A stretch of 64,000 bases of DNA from UBA7672 sp038326205 (GTDB lineage: Bacteria > Pseudomonadota > Alphaproteobacteria > Caulobacterales > Hyphomonadaceae). The notes below the pieces were generated by a model that did no database searches, had not been told where the DNA came from, and worked only from the letters and a program-made list of their open reading frames with translations. Positions within the stretch are counted from its first letter, which is position 1, and each line of letters opens with the position of its first letter. Position numbers and translations under genes: made by a program. Shown in pieces: positions 17,670 to 27,222 of the stretch. The DNA lies in the NCBI GenBank assembly GCA_038326205.1, contig JBBQJV010000005.1, forward strand, positions 1-64,000. Direction: 5' to 3'.

Positions 17670-18386
17670 ATGAGCCAGAGCCTCCTGATCGTTGAAGACG
17701 AGGCTTCCATCCGGGAGCCGCTGGTCAAATATTTCGGCAACAACCAGTTCCGGGTGAGGGCGGCCGCTAACGCTGCCGAGGCGCGCGCCCTGCTCGCGGG
17801 CCATGCATTCGATCTCGTGATCGCCGACATCATGATGCCCGGCGAAGACGGGCTCAGCCTGTGCCGGTACATCCGCTCCACCAGCAACCTGCCCGTCATC
17901 CTGCTCACGGCACGCGCCGAGGAACTCGATCGGATTCTTGGCCTTGAGGTTGGCGCCGACGACTATGTCACGAAGCCCTTCAGCCCCCGCGAGCTCCTCG
18001 CCAGGGTGAAGGCCGTTATCCGCCGCACCAACAGCCTCCCACCCAAACAGGGCGCGCCTGCCGACACGCCTACCTACTCTTTTGGGAAGTGGATTCTGAA
18101 GACGGGGGAGCGTGAGCTGGTCGATTTAGATGGCGTGACGGTGCCCCTGTCGTCCGGAGAATACGCTCTGCTGCTCGTCATGATAGAGCGTCCGCGCTTG
18201 GTGCTGACTCGTGACCAGCTGCTCGATCTCACGCAGGGCCGCGAGGCAAGCATGTTCGATCGTTCGATCGACAACCAAATCAGCCGCCTGCGCCGCAAAA
18301 TTGAAGATGATCCGAAAATGCCCAAATACATCAAGACAGTTTGGGGCGGCGGCTACAGCTTCTCTGCCGAGGTCAGGAAGCAGTGA
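17670..18386 (+). CDS. OmpR/PhoB-family response regulator
   Basis: This is a DNA-binding response regulator of 238 residues. The receiver domain has the acidic pair E9/D10, phospho-acceptor Asp53 (IADIMMPG), Thr80 and Lys102 (KPF). The C-terminal winged-helix domain starts near residue 135 and includes the recognition segment DRSIDNQISRLRRKI and the wing VWGGGYSF. The gene overlaps the following histidine kinase by 4 bases (GTGA), so the two are translationally coupled and should be cognate partners. The regulon and signal are unknown. Confidence 0.95.
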   Translation: MSQSLLIVEDEASIREPLVKYFGNNQFRVRAAANAAEARALLAGHAFDLVIADIMMPGEDGLSLCRYIRSTSNLPVILLTARAEELDRILGLEVGADDYVTKPFSPRELLARVKAVIRRTNSLPPKQGAPADTPTYSFGKWILKTGERELVDLDGVTVPLSSGEYALLLVMIERPRLVLTRDQLLDLTQGREASMFDRSIDNQISRLRRKIEDDPKMPKYIKTVWGGGYSFSAEVRKQ

Positions 18387-19900
18387 AATATTTCCTGCCC
18401 CGAAACCTGCCGGGTCAACTCGCTCTTGTGATTGCGGGCGCGCTTCTGGTCGCCAGCGCGGTGAATTTTGTGCTCCTGCTCGGAGAACGTGAACGCGCCG
18501 CGTTGATTGAGCAGAGCGGTCCGCAGATGGCGCGCTTCGCAGATGTTGCCGCCGTTGTGTTTGATAACCCGCCGACCCAGTTCGTGCGACCTGCCGGTAT
18601 TGGGGGGCCACAAGGTCCGGTGCGATACTCGCTCCAGCCGAGCAATCTGGTCGATACCAACAACCTGCCTCGCCACGGCGTTCTGGAACAGCGCTTGCGC
18701 ACTGCGCTGTCAGATGTTGGCGTCACCCCCTTGGATGTCCGTGCCTCGACGCGAACCCTGCCAATGCCCGACCGGATCAGCTACTCGATCCTCGCCTTGG
18801 CGCACAACCGTGACAGAGGCCCGAACAATCAACCTGGCGAGGTCCGGGGCCAACGCTCTCGCCCCGAAAGGGGATCCGGTCGGCGGCAGATGGATGATCG
18901 CGACCGAACCGAGCAGGGACCGCCGCCGATACAGGAACAGCGCGAGATTCTGCTGTCTGCCCAGCTTCCCGACGGCCGCTGGTTGAGCAGCTTCACGATG
19001 ATGCCGGAGAGCACGCGTGGAGATGTCATCCTGCTCGCCGCCAGTACCTTCGTGATCTTTGTATGCGTTTTCGCTGCCGCGCTGATGGTGGCAAGCCGGC
19101 TATCGCGACCTCTGCGTGAACTTGCAGCGGCGGCAGGCCGCGTGGGCGATGCGGACGAACCGCAGCAGGTTGTTGTGCGCGGACCAGGCGACGTACAGCA
19201 GACAATTCAGGCGTTCAACGCAATGAGTCGCCGCGTTAGTCAGTTGCTGCGGGAGAAGGACGTCATGCTGGGCGCGCTCGGCCACGACCTTCGTACGCCG
19301 CTCGCTTCGCTGCGGATACGGCTGGAGACGATGGAACCGGAGGCTGAAAGGCTGAAGGCCGTCCGCACGATCGAGGAAGCCAGCGACCTGCTCGAAGACA
19401 TTCTCGAATTGTCACGGCAGGGAAAATCGAGCGAACCCGAACGCACCATGGACGTCTCGGTTCTGGTCGAGGACATCGTCGAGGACTATGCCGAGATTGG
19501 CGCGCCGGTCTCGCTGGTATCGACGCAACGTTCGGTCGCGGTATGCCGCCCTGTCCTGATGCGCCGGGCGCTCCGAAACCTGATCGATAACGCGACAACC
19601 TACGGTAAAGAGGCACGATTGACGGTTGAGAAGGGTGCAGGCCAGCTCAGCATCCACGTCGACGACGACGGACCGGGCATGACCGACGAGGCGCTTTCAA
19701 AGGCCGCGGATCCCTTTTATCGCGGCGAAGTTTCACGCAACCGCTCGACCGGCGGCGCCGGCCTGGGGCTCACGCTGTGTGACGCCATCGCACGCGCTCA
19801 CGGCGGATCACTGACACTCACAAACATGACGCCAAGCGGTTTGCGGGCAACCATCAGGTTACCGCTGGCGGCGCCTCAGGCCGCCGCTGCCAACTGCTGA
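18383..19900 (+). CDS. Membrane sensor histidine kinase
   Basis: This is the cognate kinase of the upstream regulator, 505 residues. Transmembrane helices lie at about residues 13-33 and 215-238, enclosing a periplasmic sensor domain of about 180 residues. That domain contains a low-complexity Arg/Gln/Pro-rich patch (roughly residues 135-175). A HAMP segment follows. The H-box GHDLRTPLASL carries the phospho-accepting His301. ATPase motifs are NLIDNATTYG (N-box), DDDGPGM and GGAGLGLTL. The start is GTG at 18383, supported by AGGAAG 2-8 bases upstream and the GTGA overlap. The stop lies 7 bases from the convergent transporter stop. Confidence 0.93.
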   Translation: MKYFLPRNLPGQLALVIAGALLVASAVNFVLLLGERERAALIEQSGPQMARFADVAAVVFDNPPTQFVRPAGIGGPQGPVRYSLQPSNLVDTNNLPRHGVLEQRLRTALSDVGVTPLDVRASTRTLPMPDRISYSILALAHNRDRGPNNQPGEVRGQRSRPERGSGRRQMDDRDRTEQGPPPIQEQREILLSAQLPDGRWLSSFTMMPESTRGDVILLAASTFVIFVCVFAAALMVASRLSRPLRELAAAAGRVGDADEPQQVVVRGPGDVQQTIQAFNAMSRRVSQLLREKDVMLGALGHDLRTPLASLRIRLETMEPEAERLKAVRTIEEASDLLEDILELSRQGKSSEPERTMDVSVLVEDIVEDYAEIGAPVSLVSTQRSVAVCRPVLMRRALRNLIDNATTYGKEARLTVEKGAGQLSIHVDDDGPGMTDEALSKAADPFYRGEVSRNRSTGGAGLGLTLCDAIARAHGGSLTLTNMTPSGLRATIRLPLAAPQAAAANC

Positions 19901-19907
19901 GCCAACG

Positions 19908-21614
19908 TCAGGTAAGCGGCCTGCCCTTGGTTTCAGGAAGCAGGAACAGCGTCGTCACGATGCCGATGATGCCGAACACGACCGGATACCAGAGACCAGC
20001 GAAGACATCGCCCGTCGCGGTAGCGATCGCAAAAGCCGTCATCGGCATGAAGCCGCCAACCCAGCCGACGCCGATATGGTATGGTACCGAGAGCGCCGTG
20101 TAGCGGACCCGCGTCGGGAACATCTCGACCAGCGTTGCCGCCATGGGGCCATAAAGCGCCGTCGCTGCAACGACGATGGAGAGGAAGCCAGCAATAATCA
20201 GCCCCCAATTGAAATCAGCAGCCTGTGCCTGGAACTCCGCCATGCTCGCGGGAGGTTTGATTGGGGCGGGATAGCCGGCCGCATTCAAAGCCGCGGCGAG
20301 GCTGGCGTTGATGGTCTTCGCGTGTCCATCGAGTTCCGGTTTGGCCATGCCCGTACCGTCGCCCACGGGCGTCCTGTTGTCGGCGTTCTCCCCGATCTGG
20401 ACCGTCGTGAGTGTGCCCGACGGCTCCGACTTGATCGTGAAGCCGATACCCGCGTTGGTGAGATAGGCGCGCGCGATGTCACAGCCCGTCTCGTATTTGC
20501 GCCCGCCGAGCAGATCGAACTGGAACGAGCAGGAAGCGGGATCGGCATGGATCACAACGGCCTCTTCCTTCTGCGCCGTCAGCAGCGGACCATTGGTGCC
20601 AGCGGAGAAAGCCTGGAAGGCGGGGATCATCGCGACCACCGACAGCACCATTCCGAAGATCAGCACCGGCTTGCGGCCGATCCGGTCGGACAACCATCCG
20701 AAAAAAACATAGAGCGGAATGGACGCCAATGTTGCACCGATCAGGAACACATTGGCCCAGACCCCCGGCAGCTTCATGAAGCGCTCGAGAAAAATCTGGC
20801 TGTATGAGAAGGCGCACCACCAGATCGCACCTTGCGCCATCAGGAAGGCGAATATGGAAAGGATGACGGGACGCAGATTCTCCCACTTCAGGAACACTTC
20901 CGCGTAGGGTGCGCGGCTCAGCGTGCCCGCGGTCTTCATCTTTTCGAATTCGGGGCTCTCCTGCAGGCGCAAGCGCATCCAGATCGAGACGGCGACGAGA
21001 AGGGCCGATGCGAGGAACGGGATCCGCCAGCCCCAGGCAACAAACTGTTCCTCGCCCAGACCGGCCCGCGTGCCCAGCACGACTGCAAGGGCGCCCATCA
21101 GGCCGAAGGCTGCCGAAGACTGGATCCAACTCGTCGACTCGCCGCGATGATGCGATTGGCAGTGCTCGGCCACATAGATTGCGGCGCCACCATATTCCCC
21201 GCCCACCGCCATGCCCTGCAGGATGCGGAGCAACACTAGTGCGATGGCGCTGATGCCAACGAGTTCCTTGCTGTCAGGCAGCAAGCCGATGGCGAAGGTC
21301 GCACCGCCCATCATGATGACGGTTGCGAGAAAGGCGCCCTTGCGGCCGAAACGGTCCCCGAGGCGGCCGAAAATCAGTGCGCCGAGTGGGCGGAAGAACA
21401 GCCCCGCGGCAAACACAGCCAAGGTCGCCAGAGTGGCGTTGGCCTCGCCGATTTCGGCAGCATTGAAGAATTTGGCTGCGAATATGCTGGTCAGCGAGCC
21501 ATAAACGAAGAAGTCATACCATTCGAAAGCGGTTCCGGCCGCAGAGGCGATCACTACGGTCCGGAGCGGCGTCGCGGGCAGTTGTTCAACCGCATTCGGC
21601 ATCGCCGATTCCAT
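19908..21614 (-). CDS. MFS transporter, metabolite:H+ symporter (MHS) type, with periplasmic insertion
   Basis: This inner-membrane symporter of 568 residues resembles the MHS branch (ShiA, ProP, KgtP). Family motifs include GTAFEWYDFFVYGSL in TM1, the GRLGDRFGRKGAF loop and FGWLSDRIGRKP. MHS proteins are usually about 430-500 residues. The excess here is an inserted hydrophilic segment of roughly 125 residues (about residues 335-462) containing two Cys and likely periplasmic. The ATG at 21614 is preceded by GAGGGG at good spacing; a longer in-frame extension to 21767 would run against the divergent M61 gene. The substrate is unknown. Confidence 0.88.
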   Translation of the reverse strand: MESAMPNAVEQLPATPLRTVVIASAAGTAFEWYDFFVYGSLTSIFAAKFFNAAEIGEANATLATLAVFAAGLFFRPLGALIFGRLGDRFGRKGAFLATVIMMGGATFAIGLLPDSKELVGISAIALVLLRILQGMAVGGEYGGAAIYVAEHCQSHHRGESTSWIQSSAAFGLMGALAVVLGTRAGLGEEQFVAWGWRIPFLASALLVAVSIWMRLRLQESPEFEKMKTAGTLSRAPYAEVFLKWENLRPVILSIFAFLMAQGAIWWCAFSYSQIFLERFMKLPGVWANVFLIGATLASIPLYVFFGWLSDRIGRKPVLIFGMVLSVVAMIPAFQAFSAGTNGPLLTAQKEEAVVIHADPASCSFQFDLLGGRKYETGCDIARAYLTNAGIGFTIKSEPSGTLTTVQIGENADNRTPVGDGTGMAKPELDGHAKTINASLAAALNAAGYPAPIKPPASMAEFQAQAADFNWGLIIAGFLSIVVAATALYGPMAATLVEMFPTRVRYTALSVPYHIGVGWVGGFMPMTAFAIATATGDVFAGLWYPVVFGIIGIVTTLFLLPETKGRPLT

Positions 21615-21769
21615 AGATTTAGCCCCTCGCCCGCGCCGGTTTCTTGTTGCCCGAAGACCTGCACCAGAATGCCCCCTTTCACCAGAGGGCCGCGCGAATC
21701 CGTTGAAATCCTGATCTCCCGAGGCTCTACTCGCCCCAACCGTCCGATCTGCAAGGAATCCCCTCACAG

Positions 21770-23698
21770 ATGAAACTCCGCCTCGCGCTCCTTCTGTCTG
21801 TCTTTCTGGCTGCTTCGCCGATGTCGGCGCAGCAGGTCGTTCGTTCGACCCCGCAACCGCAGGCGTACGCCCCTGCCCCGCCCGCGTTGAGAGACCTGGA
21901 CTATCCCGGGGTCGTCACGCTCGACATTGATGCGACTGATCTGGATCACCGGATCTTCAATATCAGGCAGCGCATCCCGGTAGCGAAATCGGGGCCGCTC
22001 ACGCTGGTGTATGCGCAATGGATTCCCGGCAATCACGCACCGCGCGGACCCATCTATAACTACGCCGGCTTGAAGATCACGGCGAACGGCAAGGCGGTGC
22101 CGTGGCGGCGCGACCCCGGAGATGTCTACGCCTTCCAGATCGATGTGCCGCAAGGCGCCAAGGCGATCGATGTCGAAGCCATGTTCCTGACCCCGATCGA
22201 GACCTCACAGGGTCCGATCATGATGACCCCAGAAATGCTGCGATTGAATTGGTACGTCGCGGCGCTCTATCCGTCGGGCTACTTCGCGCGCCGTGTCAAG
22301 TTCGCCGTCAGCGTCAAGCTGCCGCCCGGATGGAACTACGCAACAGCGCTGGAGACCGCCTCAACCACTAATGGCGTCGTGCGCTTCAAGACGGACTCGT
22401 GGGAGACGGTGATCGATAGCCCGCTCCTCGCCGGCAAGTATCTGCGAAAATTCGATCTGGATCCCGGCGGCCGCTCACGCGTGACACTGAACGTCATGGG
22501 CGATGAGGCGGGACAGGTCGACCCAGGCCCCGAGATCATCGAAGTCCATCGCAACCTTGTGAAGCAGGCTGACAAGCTCTACGGCGCACGTCATTTCAAT
22601 CACTACGACTTCCTGCTGTCCGTCAGCGATCGGTTGGCCGGTTCTGGCGTTGAGCATCAGCGATCCAGCGACAACGGTACGAACTCGGGATACTTCACCG
22701 CATGGAATACCGGCTTCGTCAGCAAGGACCTGCTGGCACACGAATACACGCATTCGTGGAACGGCAAGTATCGCCGCCCGGCCGATCTCTGGACGGCATC
22801 TTTTAACACACCGATGCGCAACAGCCTGCTGTGGGTCTATGAGGGCCAGACGCAATACTGGGGTAACGTGCTCGCCGCGCGCGCAGGGTTCGTTACGAAG
22901 CAACAGGCGCTCGACCTGATCGCTAACAACGCCGCGACCTATGACACACGCACGGGCCGTGAATGGCGCCCGCTTGTGGACACCACCAATGACCCCATCA
23001 TAGCGGCGCGCCGGTCCCTGCCCTGGCACAACTGGCAACGCAGCGAGGACTACTACTCCGAAGGTCAGCTGATCTGGATGGATGCTGACACGCTGATTCG
23101 TGAGAAATCCGCCGGCAAACGGTCTCTCGATGATTTTGCGAAATCGTTCTTCGGTGTGAACGATGGCGACTGGGGCCAGCTTACTTACATACGCAAAGAT
23201 CTGTTCGCCGCCCTCGACAAGATCCAGCCATTCGATTGGGAGGCCTTCTTTGCTGCGCGCGTAGACGCCGTGGCGCCGATCGCGCCGCTTGCCGGGCTGG
23301 AACGTGGCGGCTACCGCCTCGTTTATGGCGACACTCCAAACGCTGTCTGGCGCGAAGGAGAAGCGCGCACGCGCGCCTCCAACCTGCTCTATTCAATCGG
23401 GCTGGCGGCAGATTCAGTCGGCAAGATCACACTGGTGCAGTGGGATGGTCCAGCCTGGAAAGCCGGACTCACGACGGCGCTCACTATCTCCGCCGTGAAC
23501 GGACAGACTTTTACGCCTGATCGCCTGAAGGCGGCTGTCGCAAACACAAAGAGCGGCGCCCCCGTCGACCTTCTCGTAAAGGCCGGCGATACGCTGAAGA
23601 CGATCCGGCTCGATTTTGCCGGCGGCCATCGCTACCCGCGACTGGAACGCATCCCGGACAAGCCCGCCTACATCGACGAAATTCTCGCGGCACGCTGA
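21770..23698 (+). CDS. Exported M61-family metallopeptidase with PDZ domain
   Basis: This is a glycyl-aminopeptidase-like M61 peptidase of 642 residues. It has an N-terminal signal peptide ending MSAQQ. The zinc motif is HEYTH at residues 324-328, and the third ligand is likely Glu358 in WVYEGQTQY. An N-terminal beta domain precedes the thermolysin-like domain, and a C-terminal PDZ-like segment (about residues 535-620) is typical of M61. It should act in the periplasm or outside the cell on small peptides. Its stop lies one base from the convergent M28 gene's stop. Together with the nearby M28 and M14 peptidases it suggests a peptide-scavenging locus. Confidence 0.9.
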   Translation: MKLRLALLLSVFLAASPMSAQQVVRSTPQPQAYAPAPPALRDLDYPGVVTLDIDATDLDHRIFNIRQRIPVAKSGPLTLVYAQWIPGNHAPRGPIYNYAGLKITANGKAVPWRRDPGDVYAFQIDVPQGAKAIDVEAMFLTPIETSQGPIMMTPEMLRLNWYVAALYPSGYFARRVKFAVSVKLPPGWNYATALETASTTNGVVRFKTDSWETVIDSPLLAGKYLRKFDLDPGGRSRVTLNVMGDEAGQVDPGPEIIEVHRNLVKQADKLYGARHFNHYDFLLSVSDRLAGSGVEHQRSSDNGTNSGYFTAWNTGFVSKDLLAHEYTHSWNGKYRRPADLWTASFNTPMRNSLLWVYEGQTQYWGNVLAARAGFVTKQQALDLIANNAATYDTRTGREWRPLVDTTNDPIIAARRSLPWHNWQRSEDYYSEGQLIWMDADTLIREKSAGKRSLDDFAKSFFGVNDGDWGQLTYIRKDLFAALDKIQPFDWEAFFAARVDAVAPIAPLAGLERGGYRLVYGDTPNAVWREGEARTRASNLLYSIGLAADSVGKITLVQWDGPAWKAGLTTALTISAVNGQTFTPDRLKAAVANTKSGAPVDLLVKAGDTLKTIRLDFAGGHRYPRLERIPDKPAYIDEILAAR

Positions 23699-23699
23699 C

Positions 23700-25097
23700 C
23701 TATTTCGGCGCATCGACCGGCGGGAAGAATGTGCCCGGCGGCCCCGCATACTGGATCGGGCTGGCAAAGCCTGAAGCCGACAGTGTCTGCACGCCAAAGA
23801 AATGATCGTCGAGCACGACGTCCTTGACGATGAACTCCGTCTGGCCACCCGCCGCGTCGACGCTTTGCTGCCACATCGGTGAAATCGTATCCCGCCACCA
23901 GATACGGTAAGTCGCAGCGCCGGTCGCCGCGGCCCATTTCACCGTCGTGTCATCGGACAACGCGCCGTTGACCGTCACTTCAGTTGGCGGCGGCGGGGCG
24001 CTGGCGAGACTGGCGAGCGCCATCGCGTTGAGGCGTGTCACGCGGGCAAGATAGGCGAAGTCTACGAATTCGATCGTGTCGCCGTAGAAGACGCCATTCT
24101 CTGTGCGAATAGTCTGGTGCTGGTGGTTCCAGTTCTCGGCGCCTTCCGTCACCCGGATGGCGGGAAAGCCAGCGTCCTGAAACGGCGTCTGGTCGCCACC
24201 CCGGCCATAGCGGTCACGCCGGTAGATCATGCGCACGCTGAAGTCGGGCATATGATCCTCGGCGACCTGCGTCATGAAGCGCGCGAGGCTGCGCGAGGGA
24301 CTATCCACCTCGCCGCCATTCACCTTGCGCGCACTGGCCATCGCGGCTGTCTCGGTCGCGCGCACGCCTTCCGAAAAAACGCGTACGGTCTTGTCGTCGA
24401 TCTTGCCATTGAAACCGCGTGAATTGCCGACGATGTCGTTGTTGAGCACCGCCTCCACCTGCCAGCCCTGGTTCTTTGCATAGGCGGCGAGAATGGTTCC
24501 ACCCGAAAGCCCCTGCTCTTCCCCGCTCAACGCGGCATAGACGATTGTAGCAGCGAATTTCTGCTTCGACAGGATACGCGCCGATTCAATAACCGCCGCA
24601 ACACCCGAAGCGTCGTCATTGGCGCCCGGCGCATCGTCTGTGATGTTTTCGTTGGTCGAGTTGCGGCTGTCGAGATGCCCTTGAATGATGATGACGCGGT
24701 TGGGCTCAACCGTTCCGCGCTGAATTGCGACGACGTCGACCACTACTGTCGGCTGCGGATAGCGCGCGCCGGTGACCGTGTCGGACGGTAGAGCGTGCTC
24801 CAGGCAACCGCCGCAGGCCTCGCCGATCGAGCGGAACTCGCTTTCGACCCATTTGCGCGCGGCGCCTATGCCCCGCACCGGGGATGTCTGATCCGAAATA
24901 GTCGAGCGTGTACCGAACGACACCATCTTCTCGATATACCCGCGCAGGCGCGTCTCGCTCACCTCACTGGAAATTGCCTTGAGCTGCGCTGAGACGGTCG
25001 CCGGAGGCTCGGGGTTCACGTCTTCGTTCATGGTGATGCTCACGCACCCCACCGCCAGTACGCCCGCCGCTATCGCCCCTGCGATGATCGTCTTCAT
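23700..25097 (-). CDS. Exported M28-family zinc aminopeptidase with C-terminal Fn3-like domain
   Basis: This 465-residue enzyme is an M28 aminopeptidase. Metal-ligand segments are clear: QGHLDSRN (His, Asp), GANDDASG (bridging Asp), GEEQGL (catalytic Glu), NNDIVGN (Asp) and NWNHQHQT (His). An N-terminal hydrophobic segment ends at VLAVGC and could be a lipobox, so the protein may be a lipoprotein. The last 90 residues, after a proline stretch, look like a fibronectin-III-type module. The protein would trim N-terminal residues from extracellular peptides. It is transcribed alone, divergent from the M14 gene with 84 bases between starts. Confidence 0.92.
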   Translation of the reverse strand: MKTIIAGAIAAGVLAVGCVSITMNEDVNPEPPATVSAQLKAISSEVSETRLRGYIEKMVSFGTRSTISDQTSPVRGIGAARKWVESEFRSIGEACGGCLEHALPSDTVTGARYPQPTVVVDVVAIQRGTVEPNRVIIIQGHLDSRNSTNENITDDAPGANDDASGVAAVIESARILSKQKFAATIVYAALSGEEQGLSGGTILAAYAKNQGWQVEAVLNNDIVGNSRGFNGKIDDKTVRVFSEGVRATETAAMASARKVNGGEVDSPSRSLARFMTQVAEDHMPDFSVRMIYRRDRYGRGGDQTPFQDAGFPAIRVTEGAENWNHQHQTIRTENGVFYGDTIEFVDFAYLARVTRLNAMALASLASAPPPPTEVTVNGALSDDTTVKWAAATGAATYRIWWRDTISPMWQQSVDAAGGQTEFIVKDVVLDDHFFGVQTLSASGFASPIQYAGPPGTFFPPVDAPK

Positions 25098-25181
25098 TCT
25101 GGTCTCCAGTCTCGCTTGCGCGGGGATGCTAGGCTGATGCTAGAACGGGGCACAAGACTCGTGTCGAGGATCTCCCCCGCA

Positions 25182-27011
25182 ATGCTTAGGAAGACTAGCG
25201 CCGCCGGGATCGTGACACCGCTCGCCGCCATCATCATCGCCGGAGCAATTGCCATGGCCAACGCCCAGCCGCCAAAGTTCGAACCCGAGGACTTCCTTCC
25301 CCCCGCGTCTGCATGGAGCGGCGCCAGCGAAACGCTGATCGTCCCAGCTACGGACAAGTGGATCACCCCCTCGGAAACGACCGGCCTCACCGAAACACCG
25401 AACTATGAGGAGACGCTTGCCTTCCTCGACAAGATGGCGCGCCAGTCCGCGCTTATGCGTATCGAGACGTTCGGGATTACGCCGCAAGGCCGGAAACTGG
25501 TTGCCGTGATCCTGTCGAAGGACGGCGCGAAATTCCAGCCGTCCAAGCCGGTCTTCCTCATCCAGGCCGGCATCCATTCCGGTGAGATCGATGGCAAGGA
25601 CGCGATGCTTATGCTGATACGCGACATGCTGTTCAAGGGACGCGACGAGCTGATCGACAAGGTCAACATCGTCTTTATCCCGGCGCTCAATGCCGACGGC
25701 CATGAACGTTCCACGCCCTATGGTCGCCCGAACCAGCGCGGGCCGAAGGAGATGGGCTGGCGCAACACGGCGCAGAACTTGAACCTCAACCGCGACTACA
25801 TGAAAGCAGATGCGCCGGAGCTGCAGGCGTTGCTCGGCCTGATCAACAATTACGATCCGGACTTCTACATCGACCTGCATGTCACGGACGGCATGGATTA
25901 CCAGTACGACATCACCTACGGCTTCGATGGTTGGGACGGGCTTTATGCGTCCAGCCCGGCGATTGGCAAATGGCTGAACGATGTCTATCGCCCGCGAGCC
26001 GATGCGGCGCTGAAAGTGGGAGGGCATATTCCCGGTCCGCTGATCTTCGCGCGCGATGATGGGGATGTAGCCAAGGGCCTTGATCTCTATGCCTTTGCGC
26101 CGCGCTTTAGCACCGCCTATGGCGACTTGCGTCGCATGCCTAGCGTGCTGGTCGAGAACCACTCGCTGAAGCCTTATCGCCAGCGTGTGTTGGGGACCTA
26201 TGTGCTGCTGGAAGCGACGATCAAGGCGCTGTCCACGGAGGCCAAGTCGCTGAAACAAGCCATTGCGGCGGACCGCGCCCTCCGCCCGGAGCGCCTCGAC
26301 TCTAATTGGAAGACGAAAGAACAGCCGGTCGGCAAGCTGGATTTCCTCACCATCGCATCAGAGGAGATGGACTCCCCGACGACCGGTGGAAAGGTCACGC
26401 GCTTCCTGGGTAGGCCCGGACCGACAGTCACTATTCCCGTGTTCGGCTCGGAGCCAGGGCTACAGCTCAGAGTGCCAAAGGCCTACTGGGTGCCTGCCAC
26501 CAAGGCGGACGTCATCGCGCGGCTCAAGCTGCATGGCGTGAAGATGGAAGTGCTGAAAGCACCGCGCACGGTGGAGGTCGACATGATCCGCCTCGATGGC
26601 TTCAAATCCTCGGGGCCATTCGAGGGGCGCATGAACTACGCGGCCACCGGCATGAAGCACCAGCGGCGCTCCGAAACCTTCCCCTCAGGCTCGATCCGTA
26701 TCACTACCGACCAGCCGCTCGGCGCGCTGGTCGCTTCCCTTCTCGAACCCGAGGCCGAGGACTCCTATTTCGCCTGGGGGTTCTTCGCGGAGATCCTCTC
26801 CCGCGTAGAATATATGGAACCTTACGCCATCGCGCCCATGGCTGAGAGGATGCTGGCGGGTGATCCCGCGCTGCAGGCCGAGTTCGAGAAGCGCCTCAAA
26901 GACGACGCGGGCTTCGCGAAATCGCCCCTGCGCCGCCTCCAGTTTTTCTACGAACGCAGCCCGTTCTACGACGACCGCTACCTACTCTACCCCGTCGGCC
27001 GCGAGCTATAG
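25182..27011 (+). CDS. Exported M14-family zinc carboxypeptidase
   Basis: This 609-residue protein has a signal peptide ending AMANAQ and an M14 catalytic domain. Zinc ligands are His132 and Glu135 in GIHSGEIDG, and His233 in IDLHVTDG. The substrate-binding segment NTAQNLNLNRDYM matches the family. I placed the start at the ATG at 25182, which begins the signal peptide and follows GAGGA at 25166; an in-frame ATG at 25116 would add an atypical Arg-rich leader. The C-terminal half (beyond about residue 390) is a separate domain seen in long bacterial M14 proteins. Specificity is unknown. Confidence 0.88.
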   Translation: MLRKTSAAGIVTPLAAIIIAGAIAMANAQPPKFEPEDFLPPASAWSGASETLIVPATDKWITPSETTGLTETPNYEETLAFLDKMARQSALMRIETFGITPQGRKLVAVILSKDGAKFQPSKPVFLIQAGIHSGEIDGKDAMLMLIRDMLFKGRDELIDKVNIVFIPALNADGHERSTPYGRPNQRGPKEMGWRNTAQNLNLNRDYMKADAPELQALLGLINNYDPDFYIDLHVTDGMDYQYDITYGFDGWDGLYASSPAIGKWLNDVYRPRADAALKVGGHIPGPLIFARDDGDVAKGLDLYAFAPRFSTAYGDLRRMPSVLVENHSLKPYRQRVLGTYVLLEATIKALSTEAKSLKQAIAADRALRPERLDSNWKTKEQPVGKLDFLTIASEEMDSPTTGGKVTRFLGRPGPTVTIPVFGSEPGLQLRVPKAYWVPATKADVIARLKLHGVKMEVLKAPRTVEVDMIRLDGFKSSGPFEGRMNYAATGMKHQRRSETFPSGSIRITTDQPLGALVASLLEPEAEDSYFAWGFFAEILSRVEYMEPYAIAPMAERMLAGDPALQAEFEKRLKDDAGFAKSPLRRLQFFYERSPFYDDRYLLYPVGREL

Positions 27012-27019
27012 GTTGGCCT

Positions 27020-27039
27020 GAGCCGCCTAATCGGCGCTC
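27020..27039 (+). terminator. Possible weak terminator after the M14 peptidase
   Basis: A GAGC-GCC / GGC-GCTC stem with one bulged C and a TAATC loop begins nine bases after the M14 stop. There is no T-run, so function is uncertain. Confidence 0.3.
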
Positions 27040-27222
27040 GTCCGACCACATCGCGTCGCCTGCCTGGGGAAAATTCGGCCTGCGGGGAAATTGCTGATTC
27101 AGGTACGTATCGCGGCAAGTGAATCTGAAGAATTTCCAAGAAACTCTCGGAATTGCGAGAATAACCACAGGCCGTCTGGCGTTTTCACCGTGGAGCAAAA
27201 GAGAGCTCCGTGGGGATGGAAC

